Source: Leadbetterella sp964423865
GTDB lineage: Bacteria > Bacteroidota > Bacteroidia > Cytophagales > Spirosomataceae
Length of the DNA stretch: 64,000 bases
Reading direction: 5' to 3'
Assembly (NCBI GenBank): GCA_964423865.1
Contig: CAYRGN010000006.1
Location: forward strand, 1-64,000
Position numbers and translations under genes: made by a program. Numbering within the stretch: position 1 is the stretch's first letter; every line of letters begins with the position of its first letter. A model generated the notes under the pieces. That model saw only the letters and a list, made by a program, of their open reading frames with translations. It made no database searches and was not told where the DNA came from. This document shows, piece by piece, positions 35,008 through 43,279 of the stretch.

Positions 35008-35065
35008 TATTGAACACTTTTTTGATACCCTTTGCATTTTACTGTTAAAATTAAAACTCATTTCA

Positions 35066-36442
35066 ATGGCAACCATAATTGAACCTTTCCGGATCAAATC
35101 GGTAGAACCGCTCACTTTTACCACGCGTCAGGAGCGTGAGCAGATACTCAAAGACGCCAAAAACAATCTTTTCCTGGTCAAAGCCGAGCATGTTCTGATC
35201 GACCTGCTGACCGACAGCGGCACTTCGGCCATGAGCGCACGCCAGTGGGCAGGCATGATGACGGGCGATGAATCGTATGCCGGCTCCACAAGTTTTTACC
35301 GCTTCCGTGACGTGGTCACCGAGCTTACAGGCTTCCGTCACATTATTCCTACCCACCAGGGCCGCGCCGCAGAGAAGATTCTTTTTACCCTCCTCGGGGG
35401 AAAAGGCAAATACTTTGTCAGCAACACCTTCTTTGACACTACCCGGGGCAATATAGAATATTCCGGCGCAGAGGCGGTAGACCTGCTGACCGAAGCGGGC
35501 AAACACCCGCAGCACATTGCCGATTTTAAAGGCAATATGGATACGGAGGCCCTGGAAGCCTTCATCCGGGAAAAAGAAGCGCAGAATATCCCGGCCTGTG
35601 TAATGACCATCACCAATAACTCCGGGGGCGGACAGCCGGTATCGCTTCAAAACATCCGGGAAACTTCCGCCCTCTGCCGCAAATACGGCATTCCTTTCTT
35701 TATTGATGCTTGTCGCTTCGCCGAAAACGCCTGGTTTATCAAAAAGAGGGAAAAAGGATACGAAAACAAATCGGTGCGGGAAATCGCAGGGGAAATCTTT
35801 TCCCTGGCAGACGGCTGTACCATGAGCGCCAAAAAAGACGCCCTGGTGAATATCGGGGGCTTCCTGGCCCTCAACGATGATGCGCTCGCCCGGGAAGCCA
35901 AAAATCTCCTGATTATTACGGAAGGATTTCCCACCTACGGCGGACTGGCCGGCCGCGACCTGGAAGCCATGGCCCAGGGACTGGAAGAAGTGCTGGACGA
36001 AGACTATCTGCGCTACCGCATCCGGAGTATTGAATACATGGGAGAAAAATTAACCGCAGCGGGGGTACCCATGGTATTGCCCACGGGCGGACACGCCATT
36101 TACCTCGATGCCACGGACTTCCTGCCCCAAATTCCCGCCCACGAGTTCCCGGGAGTAGCCCTGGCCAACGCCCTCTACCTGGAAGGAGGCATACGGGGCG
36201 TAGAGATCGGCTCCCTGATGTTCGGAAAATACGACAGCGCCGGACGGCCCGTAGCGCCCCCCATGGAACTCGTGCGCCTCGCCATCCCGAGACGGGTGTA
36301 CACCCAAAGTCACATCGACTACGTCTGTGAAGTAATCATTGAGGTTTTTGCCAAAAGAGCGCAGTATTCCGGCTATACCCTCGATTATGAAGCTCCGCTG
36401 CTGCGGCACTTTACGGCGGAGTTGGACACGATTAGTGGATAG
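35066..36442 (+). CDS. tnaA: Tryptophanase
   Basis: This 458-residue PLP enzyme of the beta-eliminating lyase family begins at ATG 35066 (MATIIEPFRIKSVEPL). The open frame upstream runs through the inverted repeat and is not counted. The PLP lysine is in TMSAKKDALVNIGG, with conserved LIDLLTDSGTSAMS, IPTHQGRAAE and FFIDACRFAENAWFI. GFPTYGG and VEIGSLMFGK follow tryptophanase rather than tyrosine phenol-lyase, which has Arg after the corresponding VE/ME. It splits tryptophan into indole, pyruvate and ammonia. It is monocistronic and followed by a perfect palindrome. Confidence 0.88.
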   Translation: MATIIEPFRIKSVEPLTFTTRQEREQILKDAKNNLFLVKAEHVLIDLLTDSGTSAMSARQWAGMMTGDESYAGSTSFYRFRDVVTELTGFRHIIPTHQGRAAEKILFTLLGGKGKYFVSNTFFDTTRGNIEYSGAEAVDLLTEAGKHPQHIADFKGNMDTEALEAFIREKEAQNIPACVMTITNNSGGGQPVSLQNIRETSALCRKYGIPFFIDACRFAENAWFIKKREKGYENKSVREIAGEIFSLADGCTMSAKKDALVNIGGFLALNDDALAREAKNLLIITEGFPTYGGLAGRDLEAMAQGLEEVLDEDYLRYRIRSIEYMGEKLTAAGVPMVLPTGGHAIYLDATDFLPQIPAHEFPGVALANALYLEGGIRGVEIGSLMFGKYDSAGRPVAPPMELVRLAIPRRVYTQSHIDYVCEVIIEVFAKRAQYSGYTLDYEAPLLRHFTAELDTISG

Positions 36443-36449
36443 TGCCCGA

Positions 36450-36479
36450 GGTAGAGACGCAAAATTTTGCGTCTCTACC
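36450..36479. repeat. 30-bp perfect palindrome GGTAGAGACGCAAAA / TTTTGCGTCTCTACC
   Basis: This perfect dyad has no loop, centred between 36464 and 36465, seven bases after the tnaA stop codon. It could end the tnaA transcript. The GTAGAGACGC arm resembles dispersed palindromic repeats I associate with Bacteroidota and cyanobacteria. Its right half supplies the -33 element of the next gene's promoter. Confidence 0.75.
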
Positions 36480-36497
36480 CAAAAGTCCCTATATTTG
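36465..36497 (+). promoter_or_regulatory. Bacteroidota-type promoter of the AraC-family gene
   Basis: TTTTG (36465-36469), a 20-base spacer and TATATTTG (36490-36497) match the TTTG / TAnnTTTG consensus exactly. The -33 half lies inside the 30-bp palindrome. A start near 36504 puts the first usable in-frame initiator at TTG 36519. Confidence 0.7.
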
Positions 36498-36518
36498 AAT
36501 CGCATCAAAAATTACGTT

Positions 36519-38375
36519 TTGTTCCGTTTTCTGCTTGTTCTTCTGACCGGGATTTTGTTCTCCCAGCATGCGCTCTTGGGCCAGATACGCCTTGAGGTTA
36601 GGGCAGACAGTCTCCTGTTGGCCGATCAGCCCATCTATATGGCATCCAGCCTGAACAACTGGGACCCGAAAGATCCCCAATGGAAACTGCGTAAAATTAA
36701 CCGCAACACCTACACCATCGACATCGGCGAAGACCTTACTGATTTTGAATACAAATTCACCCAGGGAAACTGGAATATCGTAGAAGCCCGGCCCGACGGC
36801 TCCCTCCTGCCCAACCGGCTTTTTTCGGAAAACACCGTAGTGAACGGTACCGTGTACCTCACCATCGCGGGCTGGGAGCAACGCCCTGAATTCCAGTTTC
36901 ATATCACCACCGTTCCCGAAAATACCCCACCCGACGCCGCCATTTATATTTCCGGAAACTTCAACAACTGGGAGATCAAAGACGAGCTCTTCCGCCTGAA
37001 AAAGCAATACGACGGCAGCTACAAGATCAATATTTTTTCCAAATTTGAAAGCCTGGAATATAAATTCCACCGCGGCGACTGGAACTCGGCCGAAAGCTGG
37101 AAGAGCGGGAAGGTGCGCCCCAACCGCATTGTACACGGAGCCGACATCCAACCTAACCAGGAAATTGAAATAGAAATTGAAAACTGGGAAGACCTTTCTT
37201 CCACCTTTAATTTCTTTTCCCTGATTGACCTTATCCTGCTTTTCGCGGCCTTCCAGGGTTTCCTGCTGATGATTGTGGTACCTACCATGCAAGACTTTAA
37301 CCGGGAAGCCAACCGCCTTCTTGTTATTCTGCTCGGACTGGCCTCTTTTTTCCTGTTTTTTAAAGTGATCGGTTATTACCGGGATGTGGCCAACGCCCTG
37401 CCCAAACTTATCCTGGTACCGAACTTTGCGCTGTTCACCTTTGCGCCGGTATTCTATTTCTACCTGCATCGCCTCCTGTTTAAGCAGGGGTTTACGCCCG
37501 GACAGGCCTGGCCGCATTTTGTGCTTCCCTCCCTGCAATTCCTGGTATATATTCCCTATTTCTTTATGGACGGAAAACGCTTTCAGCACAAAATCGTCAA
37601 TAATGAAACCGACCTGAAGTGGGTCTTTGCCGTCACCTTTATCGTGGCCGTATTCAGTAACCTTTATTACTACTACAAATCCAGAAAAGCCATCCGGAAA
37701 TATTCGGAAAGTTATATTAACGAAACGGCCTACCACCAGAACATCAATTACCTTTCGGCGGTACTGGTCATTTTTATGATTTGTATTGTACTCGGCATCT
37801 TCACCTGTGTGCTGTTCGCAGTCAATACGTTCCGGGGTGGAGTGATCACCGAACTGCTTGAAAACAGTATTAACCTCATCTGGATAGCCTTTTCCCTCAT
37901 CGGGTTTGTACTGGGATATTACGCTATCCATCAACCCGAAATCTTCAAAATCAATCACGACGAAAACAACGGAGAGGAAGCCAGCGCCCCCGAGCCGGAA
38001 ACATCTAAAACCCGCACATCCATAGCGGAAGAAGAACTGGACGCCTTCCGCGACAGGATAGAGGAGGTCATGAATACCCAAAAACCGTACCTCAACCCCA
38101 ACCTCGCCTTAAATGACCTGGCCACCCTCGTAAAAACGCCATCCCACACCCTCTCCCGCGTTATTCGGGAAGGTTATGACAAGAATTTCTTCGATTTTAT
38201 CAACTCGTACCGGATCGCAGAATTCAAAGAGAATATCAACAACCCGAAATACCACAACTACACCTTGCTGGGAATCGCCTTTGAGGTAGGTTTCAACTCC
38301 AAAACCGCTTTCAACCGTTCCTTTAAAAAGATGACGGGCCAGACCCCCAGTGAATTTTATCACTCCCGGAAATAA
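36519..38375 (+). CDS. Membrane-bound AraC-family regulator with two extracellular glucan-binding-like domains
   Basis: I take TTG 36519, which gives 618 residues starting with signal-like FRFLLVLLTGILFSQ, downstream of a good promoter. Two tandem E-set/CBM48-like modules follow (about 25-115 and 120-215), each with the pattern ASSLNNWDPKD or SGNFNNWEIKDELF and then EYKFTQGNWN or EYKFHRGDWN. About seven transmembrane segments lie between 230 and 480. The C-terminus (about 510-618) is an AraC HTH pair (LNDLATLVKTPSHTLSRVI, LLGIAFEVGFNSKTAFNRSF). The layout implies sensing of an extracellular ligand and direct gene control from the membrane. The last 33 codons are duplicated at 39957-40056. Confidence 0.85.
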   Translation: MFRFLLVLLTGILFSQHALLGQIRLEVRADSLLLADQPIYMASSLNNWDPKDPQWKLRKINRNTYTIDIGEDLTDFEYKFTQGNWNIVEARPDGSLLPNRLFSENTVVNGTVYLTIAGWEQRPEFQFHITTVPENTPPDAAIYISGNFNNWEIKDELFRLKKQYDGSYKINIFSKFESLEYKFHRGDWNSAESWKSGKVRPNRIVHGADIQPNQEIEIEIENWEDLSSTFNFFSLIDLILLFAAFQGFLLMIVVPTMQDFNREANRLLVILLGLASFFLFFKVIGYYRDVANALPKLILVPNFALFTFAPVFYFYLHRLLFKQGFTPGQAWPHFVLPSLQFLVYIPYFFMDGKRFQHKIVNNETDLKWVFAVTFIVAVFSNLYYYYKSRKAIRKYSESYINETAYHQNINYLSAVLVIFMICIVLGIFTCVLFAVNTFRGGVITELLENSINLIWIAFSLIGFVLGYYAIHQPEIFKINHDENNGEEASAPEPETSKTRTSIAEEELDAFRDRIEEVMNTQKPYLNPNLALNDLATLVKTPSHTLSRVIREGYDKNFFDFINSYRIAEFKENINNPKYHNYTLLGIAFEVGFNSKTAFNRSFKKMTGQTPSEFYHSRK

Positions 38376-38376
38376 G
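38277..38376 (+). repeat. 100-bp direct repeat, copy 1 (3' end of the AraC gene)
   Basis: Bases 38277-38376 are identical to 39957-40056 over 100 bp and then diverge on both sides. This copy encodes the C-terminal end of the AraC HTH and its stop codon, so the regulator is intact. The offset between copies is 1680 bp. Confidence 0.97.
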
Positions 38377-38406
38377 TAACGAAGTCCGCTGCCCTGCACG
38401 TTGTTT

Positions 38407-39882
38407 TTAACGATTTATTGGAGGATTATTCAATCGCTTAATTCCTTTGTTTGTCAGTCGATAGCGTTGTAATTTGCTGTTTGGCTTATCAGGAATGGTC
38501 ATTTCCACTAAACCTTGTTCCAATGCAGGTTTAAGATAGTTAGACCGAAAGTTTTCCCGGTGAGAAAGGCCTAATTTCTCTTGTATTTCCTGCCTGTCCA
38601 TTTCTTTATTCAACACCCGGATAAGTGCATTAACTTGCTCGGTAACTTGCTCGGTAACTTGCTCGGTAACTTGCTCGGTAACTGAGAGTACATATCCTTT
38701 TGACAATCGAACAGTAACCTCAAAAACCGTCAATAAATCAAAATTGAAAACGGCATTTCCATTGCCATTAGCCTCTAACTCCTCATTAACCCGTGCAACT
38801 CCCCTACTAAACCTGTTAACGTAGCCAAGCACTTTAATGGCTTCGGCAATCACAGGATTCCGATAGTCATTGACATCGGGAAAATTTTCCGGGCGGGCAT
38901 TGCCATACAACCCTCCTGCGTTCATAATTTCAATACGGTCATCAAACTGGTACAACCGAATGGGCATATTCGATTGATAATCGCGATGCATAATAGCATT
39001 CATAATCAGTTCACGCAAGGCCCAATAGGGGTAATTGAAGACCTGTTCTTCGCGAAGTACGGAAACGGGGATCGGCTTTCGGTCAACCAAAGCCGTATCG
39101 ATAAAAGTATCCAATCTCCCTAACAGAGTAACCAGATCACCCGAAAATTTAATTTCTTTCCGCACCTCACCTGCTCTGTTCGTACCTGCAAATCGTACAT
39201 ATTGCAGGTACGATCCGGGTAAAAAATAAGTAGGGTTTTTACCTAGTAGAAGTAACCCCGCCACGGTCGGTATATTCCTTTGACTATCGAACAGGCGCAA
39301 AGAAGCCAACTGCCCGGTCACATCTCTCCGGTCCTCTGCCAATATATCCTCTGCTATGGCTTTAGGCAGGTACTGGTGATTAAATATTTCCAGGCTCAGA
39401 TCATCCAGTAAGCTTCCCGGCACAGGACAACTATCGTAAGAAGCCATCCCCGTTTGCCTACGTTCGATCAGCAGGCGCTCCTCGGCCTCGTTGGCAACTG
39501 ATTTCCTGGGGCCAATTCTTATCCAAACTTTCCCCTTATAACGTACAGGAGGAAAAAAGGAAGGCTGTACCTGGACTACGGCCACCTCACCCTCGGGAAA
39601 AGAAACTTTTTCTACCTGTATCACGGGAGGGGGCAGGATATTTCCTTCTGAACGCAAGGCCCCCAGGTTTTTAAGCAGCTCATCGGTTACTTTTAAGCCT
39701 GACAGCGCACCATCATCCCTTACTCCAATCAGTAAGTATCCCGGTAAACGATGGTTTGGAAGATCATTGGCAAATGCACACACTGCCTCAGAGAACTTAT
39801 CTGTGTTACTGACAGAAACCGTACGCTCAATACGGTCGCTCTCACCTGAACGGATAATATGTATCAATTGCTCAACAGTCAT
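38407..39882 (-). CDS. AlbA/Schlafen-type RNA/DNA-binding protein with C-terminal ATPase-like domain
   Basis: This 491-residue protein of the COG2865 class begins at ATG 39882, 6 bp after a TAATTTTG -7 box (39889-39896, minus strand). An earlier TTG is unlikely. The N-terminal AlbA_2 domain (about 5-130) contains ESDRIERTVS, NHRLPGYLLIGVRDDG and KGKVWIRIGPRKSVANEAEE. A HATPase_c_4-like region follows (LRELIMNAIMHRDYQ, DDRIEIMNAGGLYG). Four VTEQ repeats (about 416-432) precede a winged-helix end. Some relatives act as regulators and others in phage defence. It lies alone inside the direct repeat, in antisense orientation to its neighbours. Confidence 0.85.
   Translation of the reverse strand: MTVEQLIHIIRSGESDRIERTVSVSNTDKFSEAVCAFANDLPNHRLPGYLLIGVRDDGALSGLKVTDELLKNLGALRSEGNILPPPVIQVEKVSFPEGEVAVVQVQPSFFPPVRYKGKVWIRIGPRKSVANEAEERLLIERRQTGMASYDSCPVPGSLLDDLSLEIFNHQYLPKAIAEDILAEDRRDVTGQLASLRLFDSQRNIPTVAGLLLLGKNPTYFLPGSYLQYVRFAGTNRAGEVRKEIKFSGDLVTLLGRLDTFIDTALVDRKPIPVSVLREEQVFNYPYWALRELIMNAIMHRDYQSNMPIRLYQFDDRIEIMNAGGLYGNARPENFPDVNDYRNPVIAEAIKVLGYVNRFSRGVARVNEELEANGNGNAVFNFDLLTVFEVTVRLSKGYVLSVTEQVTEQVTEQVTEQVNALIRVLNKEMDRQEIQEKLGLSHRENFRSNYLKPALEQGLVEMTIPDKPNSKLQRYRLTNKGIKRLNNPPINR
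38635..38682. repeat. Four exact 12-bp repeats encoding VTEQ
   Basis: TTGCTCGGTAAC occurs four times in tandem with no differences and is preceded by a partial TAAC. In the minus-strand gene this encodes VTEQVTEQVTEQVTEQV, a likely linker or coiled-coil between the ATPase-like and winged-helix parts. Gain or loss of a unit keeps the reading frame. Confidence 0.95.
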
Positions 39883-39956
39883 GGAGTACAAAATTACTGT
39901 ACCGGCTCTAAATTAGCTAAAAAAAATCAATTACAGATAAGCCTCTCGCAGACTGA

Positions 39957-40056
39957 GCCTTTGAGGTAGGTTTCAACTCCAAAACCGCTTTCAACCGTTC
40001 CTTTAAAAAGATGACGGGCCAGACCCCCAGTGAATTTTATCACTCCCGGAAATAAG
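39957..40056 (+). repeat. 100-bp direct repeat, copy 2 (displaced AraC 3' end)
   Basis: This is identical to 38277-38376. Here the 33 codons are cut off from any start and lie before the M16 peptidase promoter, so this copy is inert. The simplest original arrangement is the AraC stop joined directly to base 40057. Confidence 0.97.
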
Positions 40057-40125
40057 CCTGCTTTCCACTCACATCCGATTACGACCAAAAATCCCAAAAA
40101 AACAATATCCTTTCCTGAAAAATAC

Positions 40126-40133
40126 TAATTTTG
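40126..40133 (+). promoter_or_regulatory. -7 box (TAATTTTG) upstream of the M16 peptidase
   Basis: This is an exact TAnnTTTG match 113 bp before the start codon. No good TTTG is seen at the -33 distance, so it is a partial promoter call. Confidence 0.4.
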
Positions 40134-40245
40134 ATTTTCAAACAATTTAACCGCCTCCGGCAGTAAGCTTTCGGCTTTCTAAAAACGGCGTCTTCGCCGG
40201 CCTTCCAAAGTTCAAAGCGCATAGCTCAAGGCCCCAAACCCCAAC

Positions 40246-42972
40246 ATGTTCATGAGAAAAATACTATTTACCTGCCTCCTTGCGATCAGCTTCGCGGCGG
40301 TATGGGCCCAACAGGCCCCCGTGTACGTCACCTCGGTAGAAGGTGTAAAAGAATACCAACTGGATAACGGGCTGCAAGTGCTGCTCATTCCCGATGCCTC
40401 CCAAAGCAATGTAGTAGTGAACATCGTGTACAAAGTAGGATCACGACACGAAGGATACGGCGAAAAAGGAATGGCCCACCTGCTGGAACACATGCTGTTC
40501 AAAAGCACCAAAAACCTGGGCGACATCAAGAAGATGTTATCGGAAAAGGGTGGACAAGCCAACGGCACCACCTGGTTTGACCGTACCAATTACTACGAAG
40601 TATTCCCTTCTTCCGATGAAAACCTGAAATGGAGCATTGAAATGGAGGCCGACCGGATGATCAATGCGACTATCCTGCAATCAGACCTGGACAAAGAGTT
40701 TTCCGTAGTACGAAACGAATTTGAAATCGGCGAAAACAACCCTGAAAGCGTACTGCTGGAACGGATTTTCTCTTCCGCCTATCTCTGGCACAATTACGGA
40801 AACAGCACCATCGGTTCGAAAGAAGATATTGAGCGGGTGAAAGCCGACCGCCTCCGGGTTTTCTATGAAAAATACTACCAGCCCGATAACGCCACCCTGA
40901 TCATCGGCGGAAAATTTGATGAGCAAAAAGCCCTGGAATATATTTCCACGTATTTCTCCGTGATTCCCCGCCCCGCCCGGGTGCTGGAAAAAACCTATAC
41001 GGTAGAACCGGCCCAGGACGGTGCACGTTTTGTGGAACTAAAAAGAGCAGGTGATGTACAGATTGTGGCCGCCGCCTACCATACCGCAGCGTTTGCCGAC
41101 AAAGACTTTGCCGCCGTAGACGCCCTGAACGAAATCCTGACCGCCGACCCTTCCGGTTATCTGTACAAAGCGCTCATCGACTCCCAGAAAGCCACCAGTC
41201 TGTGGGGATGGCAACCCAATGTACGTGACCCAAGCTGTCTTTACCTGAGTGTCACCCTGGCCAAAGACAAAAGCCTGGAAGACGCCCGTGCCGCCTTTGT
41301 GAAGGAACTGGATAATATCGCTGGAATTTCATTTACCGAGCAGGATCTCAGCCGGGCGAAAGCCAAACTGCTGAAACAGCTGGAAAATATCCGGAACAAT
41401 ACCCTCTCCATGACCATCAACCTGACCGAAATTGTAGGCGCCGGCGACTACCGCCTGGGCTTCTTATACCGGGATGCCGTGGAACAACTTACCCTGGACG
41501 ATATCCGCCGGGTAGCCGGAAAATATTTCATCCCGTCTAACCGCACCTTGGGAGTCTTTATTCCGGAAAAAGACGCAGAAAGAGCCAGAGCTAAAGAATA
41601 TTCCGACGAGGAAATCGTAGCCCTAACGCGCGATTACCAAGGCAAAGCCGAAGAGGAGGCCCTGGCGGAGTTTGAAGCGTCTATTCCCAATATCGTCCGA
41701 AATCTCTCCGCCGGGAAATTAACGAACGGCATGAAGTACGCCTACCTGAACAAGCCCATCAAAGGCCGGAAAGTAGTGGCCACCTTCCGCTTCCCCACAG
41801 GTACCCTTGAATCGCTCAGCGGGAAAAATGAAGTAAAATCGGTGTTGGCCTCCCTAATGAAAGCCGGTACCAGTACCCGCACCAAAGAGCAGATCCAGGA
41901 TGAACTCGACCAACTGAAATCCCAGATTTCGGTAGGTTTCAGCGGACAAACCCTGGCCATCAGCGTCAGCTCTTATGAAGACCAGTTTGAGCCGACCATG
42001 AACCTACTCAAAGACCTGCTGACCCACTCCACCTTCCCCGAAGCGGAGTTTAAAAAGACCATAGACGAGAACAAAACCTATATCGAGTCTAGCCGTAACG
42101 ACCCCCAATCTATCGCTTTCGGGCAGATCGGCCGGCGCACCAACGCTTACCCGAAAGGACACCTCTACTATACTTCCACGCCGGACGAACAGATTGAAGC
42201 ACTTAACCGGATAACCACCGACCAGGTTAAAGCACTCTACAAGAGCCTTGGTGCCAATAACGGTTACGGCAGCGTGGTGAGCGGACTGGCCACAGGACGG
42301 GTAGACGACATCCTGAAAAATACATTCGGAAGCTGGTCTTCCAGAAGTGCCTATACCAAAGTGCAGCCCACCTATTTCCCTACGAAGTATAACCTGGAGA
42401 AAGTAAATACGCCCGATAAAGAGAACGGAGTAGTACTGGCCCAGATGAACTTTGCGCTGGACCGCACCTCTCCCGACTACCCGGCCTTAATCATGGTAGA
42501 CGCTATTCTCGGTAGCGGAGGCTTCCTGACCGCCCGGATTCCGACCCGCCTGAGAGAAAATGAAGGCATCAGTTACGGCGCCGGTTCTTTTATCAATGTG
42601 CCGTACGACAATAAAGCATCCTCATGGGGAGTCTACGCCTTCTATAACCCCAAGTTCCAGGAAAAAGTAGACGAGGCCATCAAAGACGAGGTCAGCAAAG
42701 CCCTCGCTTCCGGCTTCACCCAGGAAGAGCTGGACGCCAACAAAACCAGCTGGAATACCGGGCGGAAAACCTCTCTCGGCAGCGACGGTTTCCTGTCGGG
42801 TACCCTGATCAATAACCTTCTGAATCTCGGCGTTCCTCTCGAAGACTTCGATGCCCTGGAAGTAAAGGTGAACACCCTGACTCTGGCCCAGGTCAACGCT
42901 GCGCTCCGGAAATACATCTCCGCCGACAAACTGGTATTCCTGTACGCGGGCGACTTTGAAAAGAAAGAATAA
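40246..42972 (+). CDS. Periplasmic M16 zinc metallopeptidase (pitrilysin family, two-domain)
   Basis: This 908-residue exported protein has a signal peptide ending near AWAQ (residue 22). The first M16 domain carries the inverted zinc motif His78-x-x-Glu81-His82 (AHLLEHMLFKST) and a later Glu in NEFEIGENNPESV. Two inactive-like M16_C domains and a second M16 repeat (about 490-905, with KLTNGMKYAYLNKP) complete the clam-shell. Such enzymes degrade peptides in the periplasm. A second ATG two codons later could also be used. It ends in a clear terminator and is probably monocistronic. Confidence 0.92.
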   Translation: MFMRKILFTCLLAISFAAVWAQQAPVYVTSVEGVKEYQLDNGLQVLLIPDASQSNVVVNIVYKVGSRHEGYGEKGMAHLLEHMLFKSTKNLGDIKKMLSEKGGQANGTTWFDRTNYYEVFPSSDENLKWSIEMEADRMINATILQSDLDKEFSVVRNEFEIGENNPESVLLERIFSSAYLWHNYGNSTIGSKEDIERVKADRLRVFYEKYYQPDNATLIIGGKFDEQKALEYISTYFSVIPRPARVLEKTYTVEPAQDGARFVELKRAGDVQIVAAAYHTAAFADKDFAAVDALNEILTADPSGYLYKALIDSQKATSLWGWQPNVRDPSCLYLSVTLAKDKSLEDARAAFVKELDNIAGISFTEQDLSRAKAKLLKQLENIRNNTLSMTINLTEIVGAGDYRLGFLYRDAVEQLTLDDIRRVAGKYFIPSNRTLGVFIPEKDAERARAKEYSDEEIVALTRDYQGKAEEEALAEFEASIPNIVRNLSAGKLTNGMKYAYLNKPIKGRKVVATFRFPTGTLESLSGKNEVKSVLASLMKAGTSTRTKEQIQDELDQLKSQISVGFSGQTLAISVSSYEDQFEPTMNLLKDLLTHSTFPEAEFKKTIDENKTYIESSRNDPQSIAFGQIGRRTNAYPKGHLYYTSTPDEQIEALNRITTDQVKALYKSLGANNGYGSVVSGLATGRVDDILKNTFGSWSSRSAYTKVQPTYFPTKYNLEKVNTPDKENGVVLAQMNFALDRTSPDYPALIMVDAILGSGGFLTARIPTRLRENEGISYGAGSFINVPYDNKASSWGVYAFYNPKFQEKVDEAIKDEVSKALASGFTQEELDANKTSWNTGRKTSLGSDGFLSGTLINNLLNLGVPLEDFDALEVKVNTLTLAQVNAALRKYISADKLVFLYAGDFEKKE

Positions 42973-42994
42973 AGCCAGGTTTTACTTGATGACT

Positions 42995-43030
42995 ATACCA
43001 AAGCCACCCTTTCGAGAGTGGCTTTGGTAT
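42995..43030 (+). terminator. Terminator of the M16 peptidase gene
   Basis: ATACCAAAGCCAC (42995-43007) pairs perfectly with GTGGCTTTGGTAT (43018-43030) around a 10-base loop, 22 bp after the stop codon. AT-rich sequence follows. Confidence 0.85.
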
Positions 43031-43066
43031 ATTTACAGGAAATAAGCCATTATTTTTTGTATTAAA

Positions 43067-43269
43067 TTATACAGACGCCACGGATAAGAGTTTTGGGGTA
43101 ACACGAAATTTATACAGCATAAACTTTCGAAATTGTGTGTTTGGATTTCTTTGGTATTGTTCTATCGTAACCTGATCAGTATCTTTACTGATCAGGTCTA
43201 TTTGGCAGGATGCCAACGAAACAGCAATAAAAGCGAAAAGCACAGTACATTCCTTAAGACTTCCATCAT
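43067..43269 (-). pseudogene. Frameshifted small lipoprotein
   Basis: Minus-strand ATG 43269 opens MMEVLRNVLCF, then runs into a stop. Reading one frame over from the T4 run at 43235-43238 gives FAFIAVSLASCQIDLISK to a stop at 43067. Restoring one T joins the two into a perfect lipoprotein signal with lipobox LASC and a product of about 67 residues. The missing base is in a homopolymer, so it may be a real inactivation, phase variation or a sequencing error. It lies 10 bp after a gene for another small secreted protein. I recognise no family. Confidence 0.6.
43170..43197. repeat. 12-bp-stem perfect hairpin
   Basis: ACCTGATCAGTA, TCTT and TACTGATCAGGT form a perfect 12-bp stem with a 4-base loop inside the frameshifted lipoprotein gene. 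There is no T tract on either side, so it is not an obvious terminator. Confidence 0.85.
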
Positions 43270-43279
43270 TATTTTGTTT

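Noticed and set aside
34841..35065. N-terminal extension of tryptophanase
   Set aside because: The extension runs through the inverted repeat, is unlike the family, and a good ATG at 35066 gives the standard length.
35066..36442. Tyrosine phenol-lyase instead of tryptophanase
   Set aside because: The GFPTYGG and VEIGS motifs match tryptophanase. The phenol-lyase Arg in the second motif is missing.
38635..38682. Tandem 12-bp repeats as a CRISPR array
   Set aside because: There are no spacers. The repeats are contiguous and in frame in a protein-coding gene.
39957..40056. Second copy of the AraC 3' end as a small gene
   Set aside because: It has no start codon or upstream coding sequence and is an exact copy of the end of 36519-38375.
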